Assembly (NCBI RefSeq): GCF_041260665.1
Contig: NZ_JBGCCT010000006.1
Location: 354,096 to 418,095 of the forward strand
Source of the DNA: Catenulispora sp. GP43
Lineage (GTDB): Bacteria > Actinomycetota > Actinomycetes > Streptomycetales > Catenulisporaceae
Reading direction: 5' to 3'
DNA length: 64,000 nt
Within the stretch, counting starts at the first letter, position 1; every line of letters begins with the position of its first letter. This document shows positions 17,517 to 26,250 of the stretch, in pieces. Under the pieces are notes generated by a model, which had not been told where the DNA came from, searched no databases, and saw nothing but the letters and a program-made list of their open reading frames with translations. The translations under genes and the position numbers were made by a program.

Positions 17517-18815
17517 ATGGACGTGGAAGGGCGCTACGTTCTTGGTCGACTCATCGGGGAGGGGGCGACTGCGTGCGTTTATGTAGCCGATGACACCGTG
17601 TTGCGGCGCGAGGTGGCCGTGAAGGTGTTCCGCGACATCGACATCGGCGGCAGCACGTCGGAGCGGATCGACGAGGAAGCCCGGATCCTGGCCCGGCTGG
17701 CGCATCCGCATCTGCTGCCCGTGTACGACTCCGGGCGCGGCGCCGACGGCCGCCGCTTCATCGTGATGCCGCTCGTGCGCGGGACGACGCTGGCCAAGCT
17801 GCTGGCCGACGGGCCGCTCGACCCGCGCGAGGTGAAGCGGATCGGCCGGGCGCTGGCCGGTGCCCTGGCCCACATCCACGCGCAGGGCATCGTGCACCGC
17901 GACGTCAAGCCCAGCAACGTGCTCCTGGCCGACGACGGGACGCCCTACCTCGCCGACTTCGGGTTCGCGCGCGCCGCCGACGGCCCGGCCCTGACCGCCA
18001 CCGACTGCATCGTCGGCACGGCCGGCTACCTCGCGCCCGAGCAGGCCGAGGGGCTGCCGCTGACGCCGGCGGTGGACGTCTACGCCCTGGGCCTGGTGCT
18101 GCTGGAGGCGCTGACCGGGGAGCGCGAGTACCACGGCACGCCGCTGGAACGCGCCACCGCCAACGCCTTGCGGCCGCCGCGCATCCCCTCGCGGCTGGGC
18201 CCGGGCTGGCTGAACGTGCTGCGGGCGATGACGGCCAGGGTCCCCTCGGCGCGTCCGTCCGACGATGAAGTCAGAGCTCTGATGGATGTCGGCGAGGACG
18301 AGCTTCCCGGCTTCACACCGTTCGACGGGACCATGGAGCTGGCCGCCGCCCCCGCCCCCGCCCTTGCCCTAGCCCCCGCCATCTCTGCCGGTGCCGCTGT
18401 TGGAGCTGGAGCCGGAGCCGGAGTCGGATCTCGGCGGACCCGCCGCAGTCTGGCCGTCCTCGGCGCGGCCGCCTTCACCGCTGCCGCCGTCGTGGGTGTG
18501 GGCGCCGACTGGCTCTCCGCGGGAGCGTCGGCCGACACCACCAGTCCCAGCTCGACGACTCCGGGCGCCGGAGCGGCCGGACCGCAGCAGAACCCTGCCC
18601 CGGCTGTGGTCCCGGCCGCCGCCCCGACGACGCTTCCCGCCAGCACCACCTCATCGCCCCCGTCGCAGAAGCCTGCGACCCGGACCAAGCCCCCGGTGTC
18701 GTCGCCGGCGCAGGCACCGGCGCAGGCACCGGCACCGGGCCCGGCGAAGTGCCAGCCGGGGAACCCGCACGGCAAGCACAAATGCCCGGGAAACGAGAAG
18801 GGCGACGGGGACTGA
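17517..18815 (+). CDS. membrane-anchored Ser/Thr protein kinase (PknB-like)
   Basis: Kinase domain ~1-265: Gly-loop LIGEGATACVYVADD, Lys36 in VAVKVF, catalytic loop HRDVKPSN (Asp129), Mg-binding DFG (Asp147) and GTAGYLAPEQ. All key residues are present. A juxtamembrane Ala/Pro stretch leads to one transmembrane helix (~311-333), then a ~100-residue Pro/Ala/Ser/Thr-rich extracellular tail ending in CQPGNPHGKHKC, which lacks PASTA or other known sensor domains. Start is ATG 17517 behind GAGGAG. It signals across the membrane by protein phosphorylation; the ligand and targets are unknown. Confidence 0.93.
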   Translation: MDVEGRYVLGRLIGEGATACVYVADDTVLRREVAVKVFRDIDIGGSTSERIDEEARILARLAHPHLLPVYDSGRGADGRRFIVMPLVRGTTLAKLLADGPLDPREVKRIGRALAGALAHIHAQGIVHRDVKPSNVLLADDGTPYLADFGFARAADGPALTATDCIVGTAGYLAPEQAEGLPLTPAVDVYALGLVLLEALTGEREYHGTPLERATANALRPPRIPSRLGPGWLNVLRAMTARVPSARPSDDEVRALMDVGEDELPGFTPFDGTMELAAAPAPALALAPAISAGAAVGAGAGAGVGSRRTRRSLAVLGAAAFTAAAVVGVGADWLSAGASADTTSPSSTTPGAGAAGPQQNPAPAVVPAAAPTTLPASTTSSPPSQKPATRTKPPVSSPAQAPAQAPAPGPAKCQPGNPHGKHKCPGNEKGDGD

Positions 18816-18825
18816 GAGCCCCCCT

Positions 18826-19092
18826 TCACCGCGACGGTCAGGACGTAGTCGACCAACAGCCCGGCCGCCGCGAACAGCCCCGGGATCCGGCCCAGGTTGC
18901 CGCCGGCCACGATGTAGGACCCGCCGCCGTTGGGGTAGGCGCGGATCGTCTGGCGGTACGAGACGCCGACGGCGAGCATCAGCACGGCGATCACGCCGGC
19001 GATCGGCAGCGCGTTCCGCAGCCCGGCGGTGCCGGCCAGGACGAGGATCGCCAGCATGTGCACGGCCACCGGCACGAAGCGGCCGAAGCGCG
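18826..19092 (-). pseudogene. fragment of an APC-type amino-acid permease
   Basis: The minus strand reads two or three membrane helices of an APC permease: HMLAILVLAGTAGLRNALP, then SYRQTIRAYPNGGGSYIVA, then LFAAAGLLVDYVLTVAVKG, where similarity stops abruptly at the kinase 3' end. The N-terminal helices and everything after the TVAV segment are gone (full-length members are 450-650 residues). No start or ribosome-binding site fits. It is a decayed remnant, which dates a deletion between the kinase and the glucanase genes. Confidence 0.65.
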
Positions 19093-19115
19093 TTGGCCGG
19101 CCGCACAGCCGATGG

Positions 19116-19262
19116 TTAGGCGTCCAGCGAGGGATCGACGGGCAGCGCTTCGTGCCAGGTCCGGGGATCGTCGATGCCGTCGCCCCACTGTCGCCCGACC
19201 TCACTCAGCGCCGCCCGCTGCTCCGGTTCGAGATCGGGCAACTGCTCGGAGGGGCTCGGCAT
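19116..19262 (-). CDS. small protein or gene fragment, 48 codons
   Basis: ATG 19262 opens MPSPSEQLPDLEPEQRAALS and the frame ends WHEALPVDPSLDA-stop. It looks like natural protein with an acidic C-terminus, but I do not recognise it and no clear ribosome-binding site precedes it. As it abuts a permease remnant, it may itself be the C-terminal end of a broken gene. Confidence 0.3.
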   Translation of the reverse strand: MPSPSEQLPDLEPEQRAALSEVGRQWGDGIDDPRTWHEALPVDPSLDA

Positions 19263-19354
19263 GCTCGGACACCGGGTGTCTGCCGCTTCGGACGCAACCA
19301 TGCCCGGCCTTATGAGCTCGACAGCCCTCTGTCGAACCAACGAGTCGCGATCTC

Positions 19355-19383
19355 TTGACCTGTCGGTAGCCTCTCTGTAACTT
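19355..19383 (+). promoter_or_regulatory. promoter of the secreted glucanase gene
   Basis: TTGACC (19355-19360), a 17-bp spacer, TAACTT (19378-19383): close to the housekeeping sigma consensus for this group. Transcription would start near 19390, giving a ~110-nt leader to the chosen start at 19501. Confidence 0.65.
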
Positions 19384-19500
19384 TCCCATGGCACGACGCA
19401 AGAAGGCGTCAGAGTCATGAAAAGATCGAATTCTCGGTCGGTAAATGTCTCGCAGGACTCTGACGTGTCCCCCTTCCCGCCCCACGAACCGAGGAAGTCG

Positions 19501-22500
19501 ATGCGTCACGGAATACTCACGGCCGGCTCGCCGGCCCCGGCCCGACGATGGCGCCGCGGCGCGATCGGCCTGGTCCTGGCGGCCATGCTGGCCGCGCTGC
19601 TGCCCATGCTGCCGCTGATTCCCTTGACTACGGCACAGGCCACGGCACAGGCCGCGGGCAGCAACCTCGCGCTGGGCAAGGCGGTCTCCGTCTCCAGCTC
19701 GAACTCGCCCTACGTCGGGTCGAACCTGAACGACGGCGATCAGAACTCGTACTGGGAGAGCGCCAACGGCTCGTTCCCGCAGTGGGCGCAGATCGACCTG
19801 GGGGCCGCGACGTCGGTGAACCAGGTCGTGCTGAAGCTTCCGGCTTCCTGGGGTGCGCGCAGCGAAACCCTGTCGGTACAGGGCAGCACCGACAACTCCA
19901 CGTTCTCCACGATCGTCGCCTCGACCGGGTACACCTTCGACCCGTCGGCGAACAGCAATACCGTGACGATCAGCTTCGGCGCGACCAGCACCCGGTACGT
20001 GCGGGTCAACATCACCGCGAACACCGGCTGGAGCGCCGGACAGCTGTCGGAGTTCGAGGTCTACGGCGCCGCCGTGTCCTCGAACAACCTGGCGTCCGGC
20101 AAGACGATGTCGGCCAGCGGCTACAGCCAGAACTACGTTCCGGCCAACGCCAACGACGGCAACGCCTCCACCTACTGGGAGAGCACCGACAACGCCCTGC
20201 CGCAGTGGCTGCAGGTCGACCTCGGCGCCTCGGTGTCGGTCAACCAGGTGGTGCTCAAGCTGCCGCCGTCCACCTCGTGGGGCGCGCGGACCCAGACGCT
20301 GGCCGTGCAGGGCAGCACTGACGGGTCCAGCTTCAGCGACATCGTCGCCTCGGCCGGGTACACGTTCGACCCGAACGCGAACAACAACACCGTGACGATC
20401 AACTTCAACACGACCACCACGCGGTACGTGCGGCTGAACATCACCGCGAACACCGGGTGGCCGGCCGGCCAGATCGGCGAGTTCGAGGTCTACGGCCCCT
20501 CCGGCGGCGACACCACGCCGCCGAGCGCGCCGACGAACCTGGCCTACACCCAGAACTCCTCCGGCGCGGTCACCCTGACCTGGGGTGCGAGCACCGACAA
20601 CGTGGCCGTCACCGGCTACGACGTGTATGCCAACAACGCGCTGCTGACCTCGGTCCCGGCCACCGCGCTGACGTACACCGACAACCCGCCGGCCACCGAG
20701 ACCGTCACCTACTTCGTGCGCGCGCACGACGCGGCGGGCAACCAGTCGGCGAACAGCAACAGCGTGACCCGCACCGGCGCCTCCGGCGGCGACACCCAGC
20801 CACCCACCGCGCCGACCAACCTCGCCTACACCCAGCCGGCCTCCGGCCAGGTGAAGCTGACCTGGGCGGCCAGCACCGACAACGTCGGCGTGACCGGCTA
20901 TGACGTCTTCCGCAACAACGCGAAGGTCGCCACGGTCTCCGGCAGCACCCTGACGTACACCGACTCGGTCGCGGACTCCCTGACCGTGTCCTACTACGTC
21001 GAGGCGCACGACGCGGCCGGCAACGAGTCCACGGCGTCCAACACCGTGACCCGCACCGGCTCCGGCGGCAACCAGACCAACCTCGGGCTGAACAAGCCGA
21101 TCGACGGCTCGGCGTACACCTTCACCTACGCCCCGGCGAACGCCGACGACGGTGATATGACCACGTACTTCGAGGGCTCGTCCTACCCCTCGACGCTGAC
21201 CGAGCACCTGGGCGCCAACGCCGACATCACCTCGGTCGTGGTGAAGCTGAACCCGGCCGCGGCCTGGTCGGCCCGCACCCAGACCATCGCGGTCCTGGGC
21301 CGGGAGCAGAGCGCGACCACCTTCAGCACCATCGTGGCCGCGCAGAGCTACTCCTTCGACCCGAGCAGCAACCAGAACACCGTCACCATCCCGGTCAGCG
21401 CGCGCGTCGCCGACGTCGAGCTGTCCATCACCAGCAACAGCGGCGCCCCCGGCGGGCAGGTCGCGGAGTTCCAGGTCTTCGGCACCCCGGCGCCGAACCC
21501 GGACCTGACGCCGACCAGCTCCTCCTGGACCCCGTCCGCGCCGGTGGAGACCGACAACGTCACCGCCTCGGCGGTCATCAGCAACGCCGGCACCGCGGCC
21601 TCGGTCGCCACCGACGTCAACTTCTACCTGGGCACCAACAAGGTCGGCTCGACGACCGTCGGCGCGCTCGCGCCCGGCGCCACGCAGACCGTCTCGGCGC
21701 CGATCGGCACCCTGACCGCCGGCACCTACCAGCTCACCACCAAGGTCGACGAGTCGAAGAAGAACTTCGAGACGCAGGCCAACCAGAGCTACACCAACCC
21801 GACGAACCTGGTCGTCGCCCCGGTGCAGTCCGCCGACCTGGTCGGCACGCTGTCCTGGACGCCGCCGAACCCGTCGAACGGCAACACGGTGACGTTCACC
21901 GCCTCGGTGAAGAACCAGGGCACGATCGCCACCACCAGCGGCTCGCACGGCATCACGGTCACCCTGCTGGACCAGAACAACTCGACCGTGGCCACCCTGA
22001 CCGGCTCGATCAGCGGCACGATCGCCGCCGGCGCCACCGCGGCCCCGGTGACCCTGGGCACGTGGAACGCCGTCAACGGCAAGTACACCGCGCACATGGT
22101 GATCGCGACCGACCCGAACGAACTGCCGATCAAGGTCCCGCACCTGACCACCGACACCCCGCTGTTCGTGGGTCAGGGTGCGAACATGCCCTACGACAGC
22201 TACAAGAGCACCGACGGCACCCTGGGCGGCTCGGCGGCGATCGTCGGCCCGAACCGCACCATCGGCGACATCGCCGGTGAGGCGACCCAGCGCAAGGCCG
22301 TGACGCTGGACAACACCGGCGACTCGGTCAGCTGGACCTCGCGGGAGTCGACGAACACGTTCGTCCTGCGCTACTCACTCCCGGACGCCTCGGGCGGCGG
22401 CGGCATCAACGCCACCCTCGACCTGTACGCGAACGGCACGCTGGTCCAGCCGCTGAACCTGACCTCGCACTACGCGTGGCTCTACGGCGCCGAGACCGGC

Positions 22501-23868
22501 CCCGGCGACTCCCCGAGCGCCGGCTCGCCGCGGCACATCTACGACGAGTCCAGCTTCCTGCTGGCCAACTCGTACCCGACGGGCACCGTGTTCACGTTGA
22601 AGAAGGACAGCGGGAACACCTCGCAGTACGCGATCGACTTCATGAACCTGGAGCAGACCGCGCCCACCGCGAACCCGGACCCGGCCCACCTGCTCGTCCC
22701 GGCCGGCTTCGCCCAGCAGGACGTGCAGAACGCCATCGACACCGTCCGCCAGGACACGACGGGCAAGTACACCGGCGTCTACCTGCCGGCCGGCCAGTAC
22801 GCGCTGACCGGGCGCTTCACCGTCTACGGCAAGGCGATCAAGATCGTCGGCGCCGGCGTGTGGTACACCCAGTTCGTCGCCCCGCAGGGCCAGACGAACA
22901 CGGACACCGGCTGGGACGTGCAGTCCACCGCCAGCGGTTCGTCGTTCAGCGGCTTCGCGTGGTTCGGCAACTACACCACCCGCGTGGACGGCCCGGGCCA
23001 CACCTTCCAGCTCACCAGCGTGTCGAACATCTCGATCGACAACATCTGGATCGAGCACAACGTGGTGGGCGTCTGGGGCCTGACGGCCGTGCAGAACAGC
23101 TCGTTCACCAACATGCGCATCCGCGACACCCTCGCGGACGGCATCAACCTCACCAACGGCAGCCAGAACAACCTCATCTCCAACGACGAGGCCCGCACCA
23201 CCGGCGACGACAGCTTCGCACTGTTCGCCGCCCAGGACAGCTGCAGCGGCTGCAAGGAGATCAACAACACCATCCAGAACGTGACAGCCATCGCCCCCTG
23301 GCGGGCGGCGGGCGTCGCGATCTACGGCGGCGGTGCCAACACGGTCCAGAACTTCAACGTCTCGGACACGCTGTGCTACCCCGGCCTGACGATCAGCTCG
23401 CTGAACTTCGGGTTCCCCTTCGAAGGATTCGAAGCCGCCCCGCAGACCACCACGATCCAGAACTTCTCCCTGGCTCGAGACGGTGGCCACTTCTGGGGCA
23501 ACCAGGCGTTCGGAGCGATCTGGGCGTTCTCGGCGACGAACCCCTTCCAGGGGATCAGGGTGAGCGGCGGGTCGATCACCGATCCGACGTACACCGGGAT
23601 CATGTTCCAGACGGACTACGTGAACAACACAGCGCAGTACCCGTTCACGGACACCACGTTCTCGAACATGACGATCAGCGGCGCCCACGCCAACAACGAC
23701 GGGTTCGGCAACGGCAAGTCCGGGTTCGGCATCTGGGCGAACCCGCTGCCGGAGTCGGGGCAGGGGCCGGCCGTCGGGACGGTCACGTTCAGCGGTCTGA
23801 CGGAGAGCAACAACGACGTCAACATCCAGAACACGACCAGCACGATGACGATCAACGTGAATCCGTAA
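19501..23868 (+). CDS. secreted multidomain alpha-1,3-glucanase (GH87-like)
   Basis: A 1455-residue secreted enzyme. Order: signal peptide (to ~50), discoidin-type domains ~53-188 and ~195-330, FnIII domains ~336-425 and ~432-518, a third discoidin-like domain ~526-660, two CARDB-like domains ~665-772 and ~776-890, a CBM35-like sandwich ~893-1053, and a right-handed beta-helix ~1060-1455. The helix has LADGINLTNGS (Asp1213) and TTGDDSFALF (Asp1236, Asp1237); the 23-residue spacing and the Asp pair match the catalytic triad I recall for GH87 mutanases. Expected role: cutting alpha-1,3-glucan of fungal walls or biofilm. Start 19501 has GAGGAAG upstream; ATG 19417 would add 28 residues. Confidence 0.82.
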   Translation: MRHGILTAGSPAPARRWRRGAIGLVLAAMLAALLPMLPLIPLTTAQATAQAAGSNLALGKAVSVSSSNSPYVGSNLNDGDQNSYWESANGSFPQWAQIDLGAATSVNQVVLKLPASWGARSETLSVQGSTDNSTFSTIVASTGYTFDPSANSNTVTISFGATSTRYVRVNITANTGWSAGQLSEFEVYGAAVSSNNLASGKTMSASGYSQNYVPANANDGNASTYWESTDNALPQWLQVDLGASVSVNQVVLKLPPSTSWGARTQTLAVQGSTDGSSFSDIVASAGYTFDPNANNNTVTINFNTTTTRYVRLNITANTGWPAGQIGEFEVYGPSGGDTTPPSAPTNLAYTQNSSGAVTLTWGASTDNVAVTGYDVYANNALLTSVPATALTYTDNPPATETVTYFVRAHDAAGNQSANSNSVTRTGASGGDTQPPTAPTNLAYTQPASGQVKLTWAASTDNVGVTGYDVFRNNAKVATVSGSTLTYTDSVADSLTVSYYVEAHDAAGNESTASNTVTRTGSGGNQTNLGLNKPIDGSAYTFTYAPANADDGDMTTYFEGSSYPSTLTEHLGANADITSVVVKLNPAAAWSARTQTIAVLGREQSATTFSTIVAAQSYSFDPSSNQNTVTIPVSARVADVELSITSNSGAPGGQVAEFQVFGTPAPNPDLTPTSSSWTPSAPVETDNVTASAVISNAGTAASVATDVNFYLGTNKVGSTTVGALAPGATQTVSAPIGTLTAGTYQLTTKVDESKKNFETQANQSYTNPTNLVVAPVQSADLVGTLSWTPPNPSNGNTVTFTASVKNQGTIATTSGSHGITVTLLDQNNSTVATLTGSISGTIAAGATAAPVTLGTWNAVNGKYTAHMVIATDPNELPIKVPHLTTDTPLFVGQGANMPYDSYKSTDGTLGGSAAIVGPNRTIGDIAGEATQRKAVTLDNTGDSVSWTSRESTNTFVLRYSLPDASGGGGINATLDLYANGTLVQPLNLTSHYAWLYGAETGPGDSPSAGSPRHIYDESSFLLANSYPTGTVFTLKKDSGNTSQYAIDFMNLEQTAPTANPDPAHLLVPAGFAQQDVQNAIDTVRQDTTGKYTGVYLPAGQYALTGRFTVYGKAIKIVGAGVWYTQFVAPQGQTNTDTGWDVQSTASGSSFSGFAWFGNYTTRVDGPGHTFQLTSVSNISIDNIWIEHNVVGVWGLTAVQNSSFTNMRIRDTLADGINLTNGSQNNLISNDEARTTGDDSFALFAAQDSCSGCKEINNTIQNVTAIAPWRAAGVAIYGGGANTVQNFNVSDTLCYPGLTISSLNFGFPFEGFEAAPQTTTIQNFSLARDGGHFWGNQAFGAIWAFSATNPFQGIRVSGGSITDPTYTGIMFQTDYVNNTAQYPFTDTTFSNMTISGAHANNDGFGNGKSGFGIWANPLPESGQGPAVGTVTFSGLTESNNDVNIQNTTSTMTINVNP

Positions 23869-23910
23869 GCGCTAGGCGCTAGGCGCTAGGCGATAGGCGA
23901 TAGGCGATAG
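23869..23910. repeat. 7-bp tandem repeat after the glucanase stop
   Basis: Six units directly after the TAA: three gcgctag then three gcgatag. The single-base change splits the array in two homogeneous halves. Confidence 0.9.
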
Positions 23911-23911
23911 G

Positions 23912-23951
23912 CCGATCGGGCCGCCTCCCTGCGGGGAGGCGGCCCGATCGG
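23912..23951. terminator. bidirectional terminator hairpin
   Basis: Perfect 18-bp stem: CCGATCGGGCCGCCTCCC (23912-23929) with GGGAGGCGGCCCGATCGG (23934-23951), loop TGCG. It lies between the convergent glucanase and PPTase genes and can serve both. Confidence 0.85.
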
Positions 23952-23967
23952 TGTTCGGATGTCGCTG

Positions 23968-24618
23968 TCAGCCTTCGATGACGACCGCCGTCACCACCAA
24001 CCCGTCCCCGACCGCGAAGCGCCCGCTCAGCCGCCGCAGCTCCACGCCGCCGACGACGAGCCCGGGCTGGTGCAGCTCGGCCTCGAAGGCCCGGGCCCGC
24101 GGGTCGAAGTGCAGGGTCGCGTCCTGGAAGTCGAGCCAGCGGCGGGCCAGCGGGTACCAGGCCTTGTAGACCGACTCCTTCGCACTGAAGAGGACCTTGT
24201 CCCAGTGCGTCGCAGGGTACTGCGAGGCCAGGTCCGCGAGCACCGGGATCTCCTCCGGGCGGGCGATCAGCTTCAGCGTGCCGGCCGGGAGTTCCTCGTG
24301 CGGTTCGGCGTCTATGCCCAGGCCGGTTATGGCCGTGGCGGGTGCCACCGCCGCGGCGCGGTAGCCGTCGCAGTGGGTCAGGGCGCCGACGATGCCGTCC
24401 GGCCACAGGGGCTCGTTCTTCGGGCCGCGCAGGATCGGGGCCGCTTCGTGGCCCAGGTCGGCCAGGGCTTTGCGGGCGCACCAGCGGGCCGTGGCGAACT
24501 CCCGGCGGCGCTTCTCGACGGCCCGGGCGACCAGTTCGGCCTCCTCCGGGAACAGGTCGTCGATGTCGGTGCGGGTCTCCACCGACACCACAGAGGCCGG
24601 CAGGATCTCCTCGATCAC
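23968..24618 (-). CDS. 4'-phosphopantetheinyl transferase (Sfp/EntD type)
   Basis: A 216-residue enzyme that moves phosphopantetheine from CoA to the active Ser of carrier proteins, needed to turn the PKS ACPs and the free ACP holo. Key motifs: GLGIDAEPHEELP with Mg ligands Asp103 and Glu105, and FSAKESVYKAWYPL with Lys147-Glu148 and Lys152. ARWCARKALADLG and the NEPLWP/SLTHC-like segment (GALTHCDGY) fit the EntD-like subgroup. Start is GTG 24618, whose bases overlap the TGA of the metallophosphoesterase (GTGA), so the two are translationally coupled. It may serve the nearby cluster or the whole cell. Confidence 0.9.
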   Translation of the reverse strand: MIEEILPASVVSVETRTDIDDLFPEEAELVARAVEKRRREFATARWCARKALADLGHEAAPILRGPKNEPLWPDGIVGALTHCDGYRAAAVAPATAITGLGIDAEPHEELPAGTLKLIARPEEIPVLADLASQYPATHWDKVLFSAKESVYKAWYPLARRWLDFQDATLHFDPRARAFEAELHQPGLVVGGVELRRLSGRFAVGDGLVVTAVVIEG

Positions 24619-25541
24619 GATCCCGCCGCCTCTCCTGAGGTCGACGGCGCGGTCGGCTGGGGCGGCGGGGTCGGCAGGATCTGGCGCAGCGGGTCGACCG
24701 GCGGGCGCTGGCTCCACTCGCGCGGGTAGCCCAGGGAGACCTCGGTGAAGCGCACGTTGTCATAGACCGTGCGGCGCGGGATGTGCAGGTGCCCGTAGAC
24801 CATGTCCGTGGCGTTGAACCGCTTGTGCCAGTCGGCGGTGGCCTCGGTGCCGCACCACTGCGCGAACTCGGGGTATCGCAGGATCCTGGTGGGCGTGCGG
24901 ACCAGCGGGTAGTGGTTCACCAGGACGGTCGGTACCGCGGGGTCCAGATCGGCGAGCCGGTGCTCGGTGTACGCCACGCGCGTGCGGCACCAGTCCTCGC
25001 GGCTCGGATACGGGTCCGGGTGCAGGAGGTACTGGTCGGTGCAGACGATGCCGGCGGCCTCGGCGATGGCCAGGCCCTCGGCCGTGTCGCGGGCGCCGGG
25101 GGGCATGAAGGTGTAGTCGTAGAGCACGAACAGCGGGGCGATCACCGCCGGCCCGCCCTCGCCGGTCCAGACCGGGTACCCGTCCTCGGGGGTCACGACG
25201 CCCAGCGCCCGGCAGCGTTCGACCAGGCCCAGGTAGCGGTGCTCGCCGCGCAGCGTGACCGGGTCCTTCGGGTGGGTCCACAGCTCGTGGTTGCCCGGCG
25301 TCCAGATCACCTTGGCGAACCGGCCCGCCAGCAGTTCCAGCGCCGCGACGACGTCCTCGAACATCTCGCCGACATCGCCGGCGACCAGCAGCCAGTCGTC
25401 CCGGTGCACAGGCCGCAGCCGTTCCACGATTGCCCGATTGTCGGGGTGCGCGACATGGAGATCGCTCACCGCCCAGACACGCGCGCCATCCATTGCCGGA
25501 ATAGCCGTCGGGTCGTGGGATTCCGTTTCTACCGCACGCAT
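24615..25541 (-). CDS. calcineurin-like metallophosphoesterase paired with the PPTase
   Basis: A 308-residue metallophosphoesterase with all metal-binding motifs: DLHVAHPDN, AGDVGE, PGNHELW, VNHYPL and GHLHIP. No signal peptide; cytosolic. Start is ATG 25541 behind GGAGA. The C-terminal 30 residues are Pro-rich. It overlaps the PPTase gene by 4 bp. Such a pair is, as I recall, common in actinomycetes, which hints at a role tied to CoA/phosphopantetheine or 3',5'-ADP turnover, but the substrate is unknown. Confidence 0.85.
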   Translation of the reverse strand: MRAVETESHDPTAIPAMDGARVWAVSDLHVAHPDNRAIVERLRPVHRDDWLLVAGDVGEMFEDVVAALELLAGRFAKVIWTPGNHELWTHPKDPVTLRGEHRYLGLVERCRALGVVTPEDGYPVWTGEGGPAVIAPLFVLYDYTFMPPGARDTAEGLAIAEAAGIVCTDQYLLHPDPYPSREDWCRTRVAYTEHRLADLDPAVPTVLVNHYPLVRTPTRILRYPEFAQWCGTEATADWHKRFNATDMVYGHLHIPRRTVYDNVRFTEVSLGYPREWSQRPPVDPLRQILPTPPPQPTAPSTSGEAAGS

Positions 25542-25663
25542 TCGGTCTCCGGCGAATAGGCGAGGAATGGAGAATGCTCGGCTGCGCGGATCGCGGAGCG
25601 TGACACGGCAGCGCTACCACTGTCGCATCCGCGAGCCCCTGTGCGCATGTCCGGCGCTGCGAG

Positions 25664-25675
25664 ATAGGGGTTCGC
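25664..25675 (+). promoter_or_regulatory. shared motif ATAGGGGTTCGC, copy 1
   Basis: Exact 12-mer also present inverted at 26218-26229. It lies ~120 bp upstream of the metallophosphoesterase start. Candidate binding site of a pathway regulator. Confidence 0.4.
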
Positions 25676-25842
25676 GTCGGGGTCGCCGAAGGCCTCCACC
25701 GGCCCCCTCAGGGCTCTGGGGTGCCCCTAAGGGGCTGGTCCAGGCCTTGGTGTGGCGGCTAGACATGGGCTGGAGGACGCGTGAGAGCCCGGGAGGCGGC
25801 GATGGCGGCGACGGCTGCGACGGCGAAGAGCGAGCACGCGAT

Positions 25843-25871
25843 GCGGCCGCGTCCCGGCAGGACGCGGCCGC
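25843..25871 (-). terminator. terminator hairpin after the ACP gene
   Basis: GCGGCCGCGTCC (25843-25854) pairs perfectly with GGACGCGGCCGC (25860-25871) around CGGCA. Sits 60 bp beyond the ACP stop on its strand. Confidence 0.65.
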
Positions 25872-25930
25872 GTGGTCGCCATGCGAACCCGACGCGGCCG
25901 ACCAGGGCCGACGCCGGTCTTCGCAGCCTG

Positions 25931-26176
25931 CTACACCTGCTCCCGGATCCGGGACAGGGTCTTCCACAGCACCTCGGGCGTCTCGAACGTGGCCAGCGAC
26001 AGGGCCTCGTCCTGGAACCGGACGTCGTAAGAGGCCTCCAGCGCGGACAGCAGCTCCACCGTCGCCAGCGAGTCCAGGCCGAAATCCCGCAGCGGGGTGT
26101 CGGCGGCCAGTTCCTCGTCGGCGGGCAGATATGGCAGATAGCGGCGTACGGATTCTTCGAATCGCTCATCCCACAT
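25931..26176 (-). CDS. free-standing acyl/peptidyl carrier protein
   Basis: An 81-residue carrier protein with DFGLDSLATVELL; the Ser of GLDSL takes the phosphopantetheine arm. Preceded by YLPADEELAADTPLR and followed by an acidic helix ending in TLSRIREQV, as in discrete ACP/PCP proteins. Start is ATG 26176; its ribosome-binding site is weak. It is divergent, 74 bp apart, from the free adenylation enzyme, the obvious partner to load it. Together they probably prepare a starter unit for the PKS. Confidence 0.9.
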   Translation of the reverse strand: MWDERFEESVRRYLPYLPADEELAADTPLRDFGLDSLATVELLSALEASYDVRFQDEALSLATFETPEVLWKTLSRIREQV

Positions 26177-26217
26177 GGCGATGACTTTACCGACGGCATC
26201 CTTTCCGGTCGATGAAA

Positions 26218-26229
26218 GCGAACCCCTAT
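26218..26229 (-). promoter_or_regulatory. shared motif ATAGGGGTTCGC, copy 2 (inverted)
   Basis: Same 12-mer as at 25664, read on the minus strand, in the 74-bp divergent promoter region of the ACP and adenylation genes, 42 bp before the ACP start. Confidence 0.45.
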
Positions 26230-26250
26230 TCCCGGCCCTCGGAGGCGGAC

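Larger units (their letters stand above)
25542..25930. other. intergenic region between metallophosphoesterase and ACP genes
   Basis: It holds the promoter side of the metallophosphoesterase/PPTase operon, a shared 12-bp motif at 25664, a CCCCTAAGGGG palindrome near 25734 and the ACP terminator hairpin. A short hydrophobic frame on the minus strand around 25760-25870 is not convincing as a gene. Confidence 0.5.

Noticed and set aside
18080..19204. 374-codon minus-strand frame as a full protein
   Set aside because: Only its first part (permease fragment) is real-looking; the remainder is antisense to the kinase tail.
25614..25967. 117-codon minus-strand frame downstream of the ACP gene
   Set aside because: Low-complexity Ser/Pro/Arg sequence overlapping the ACP terminator; no start signal.
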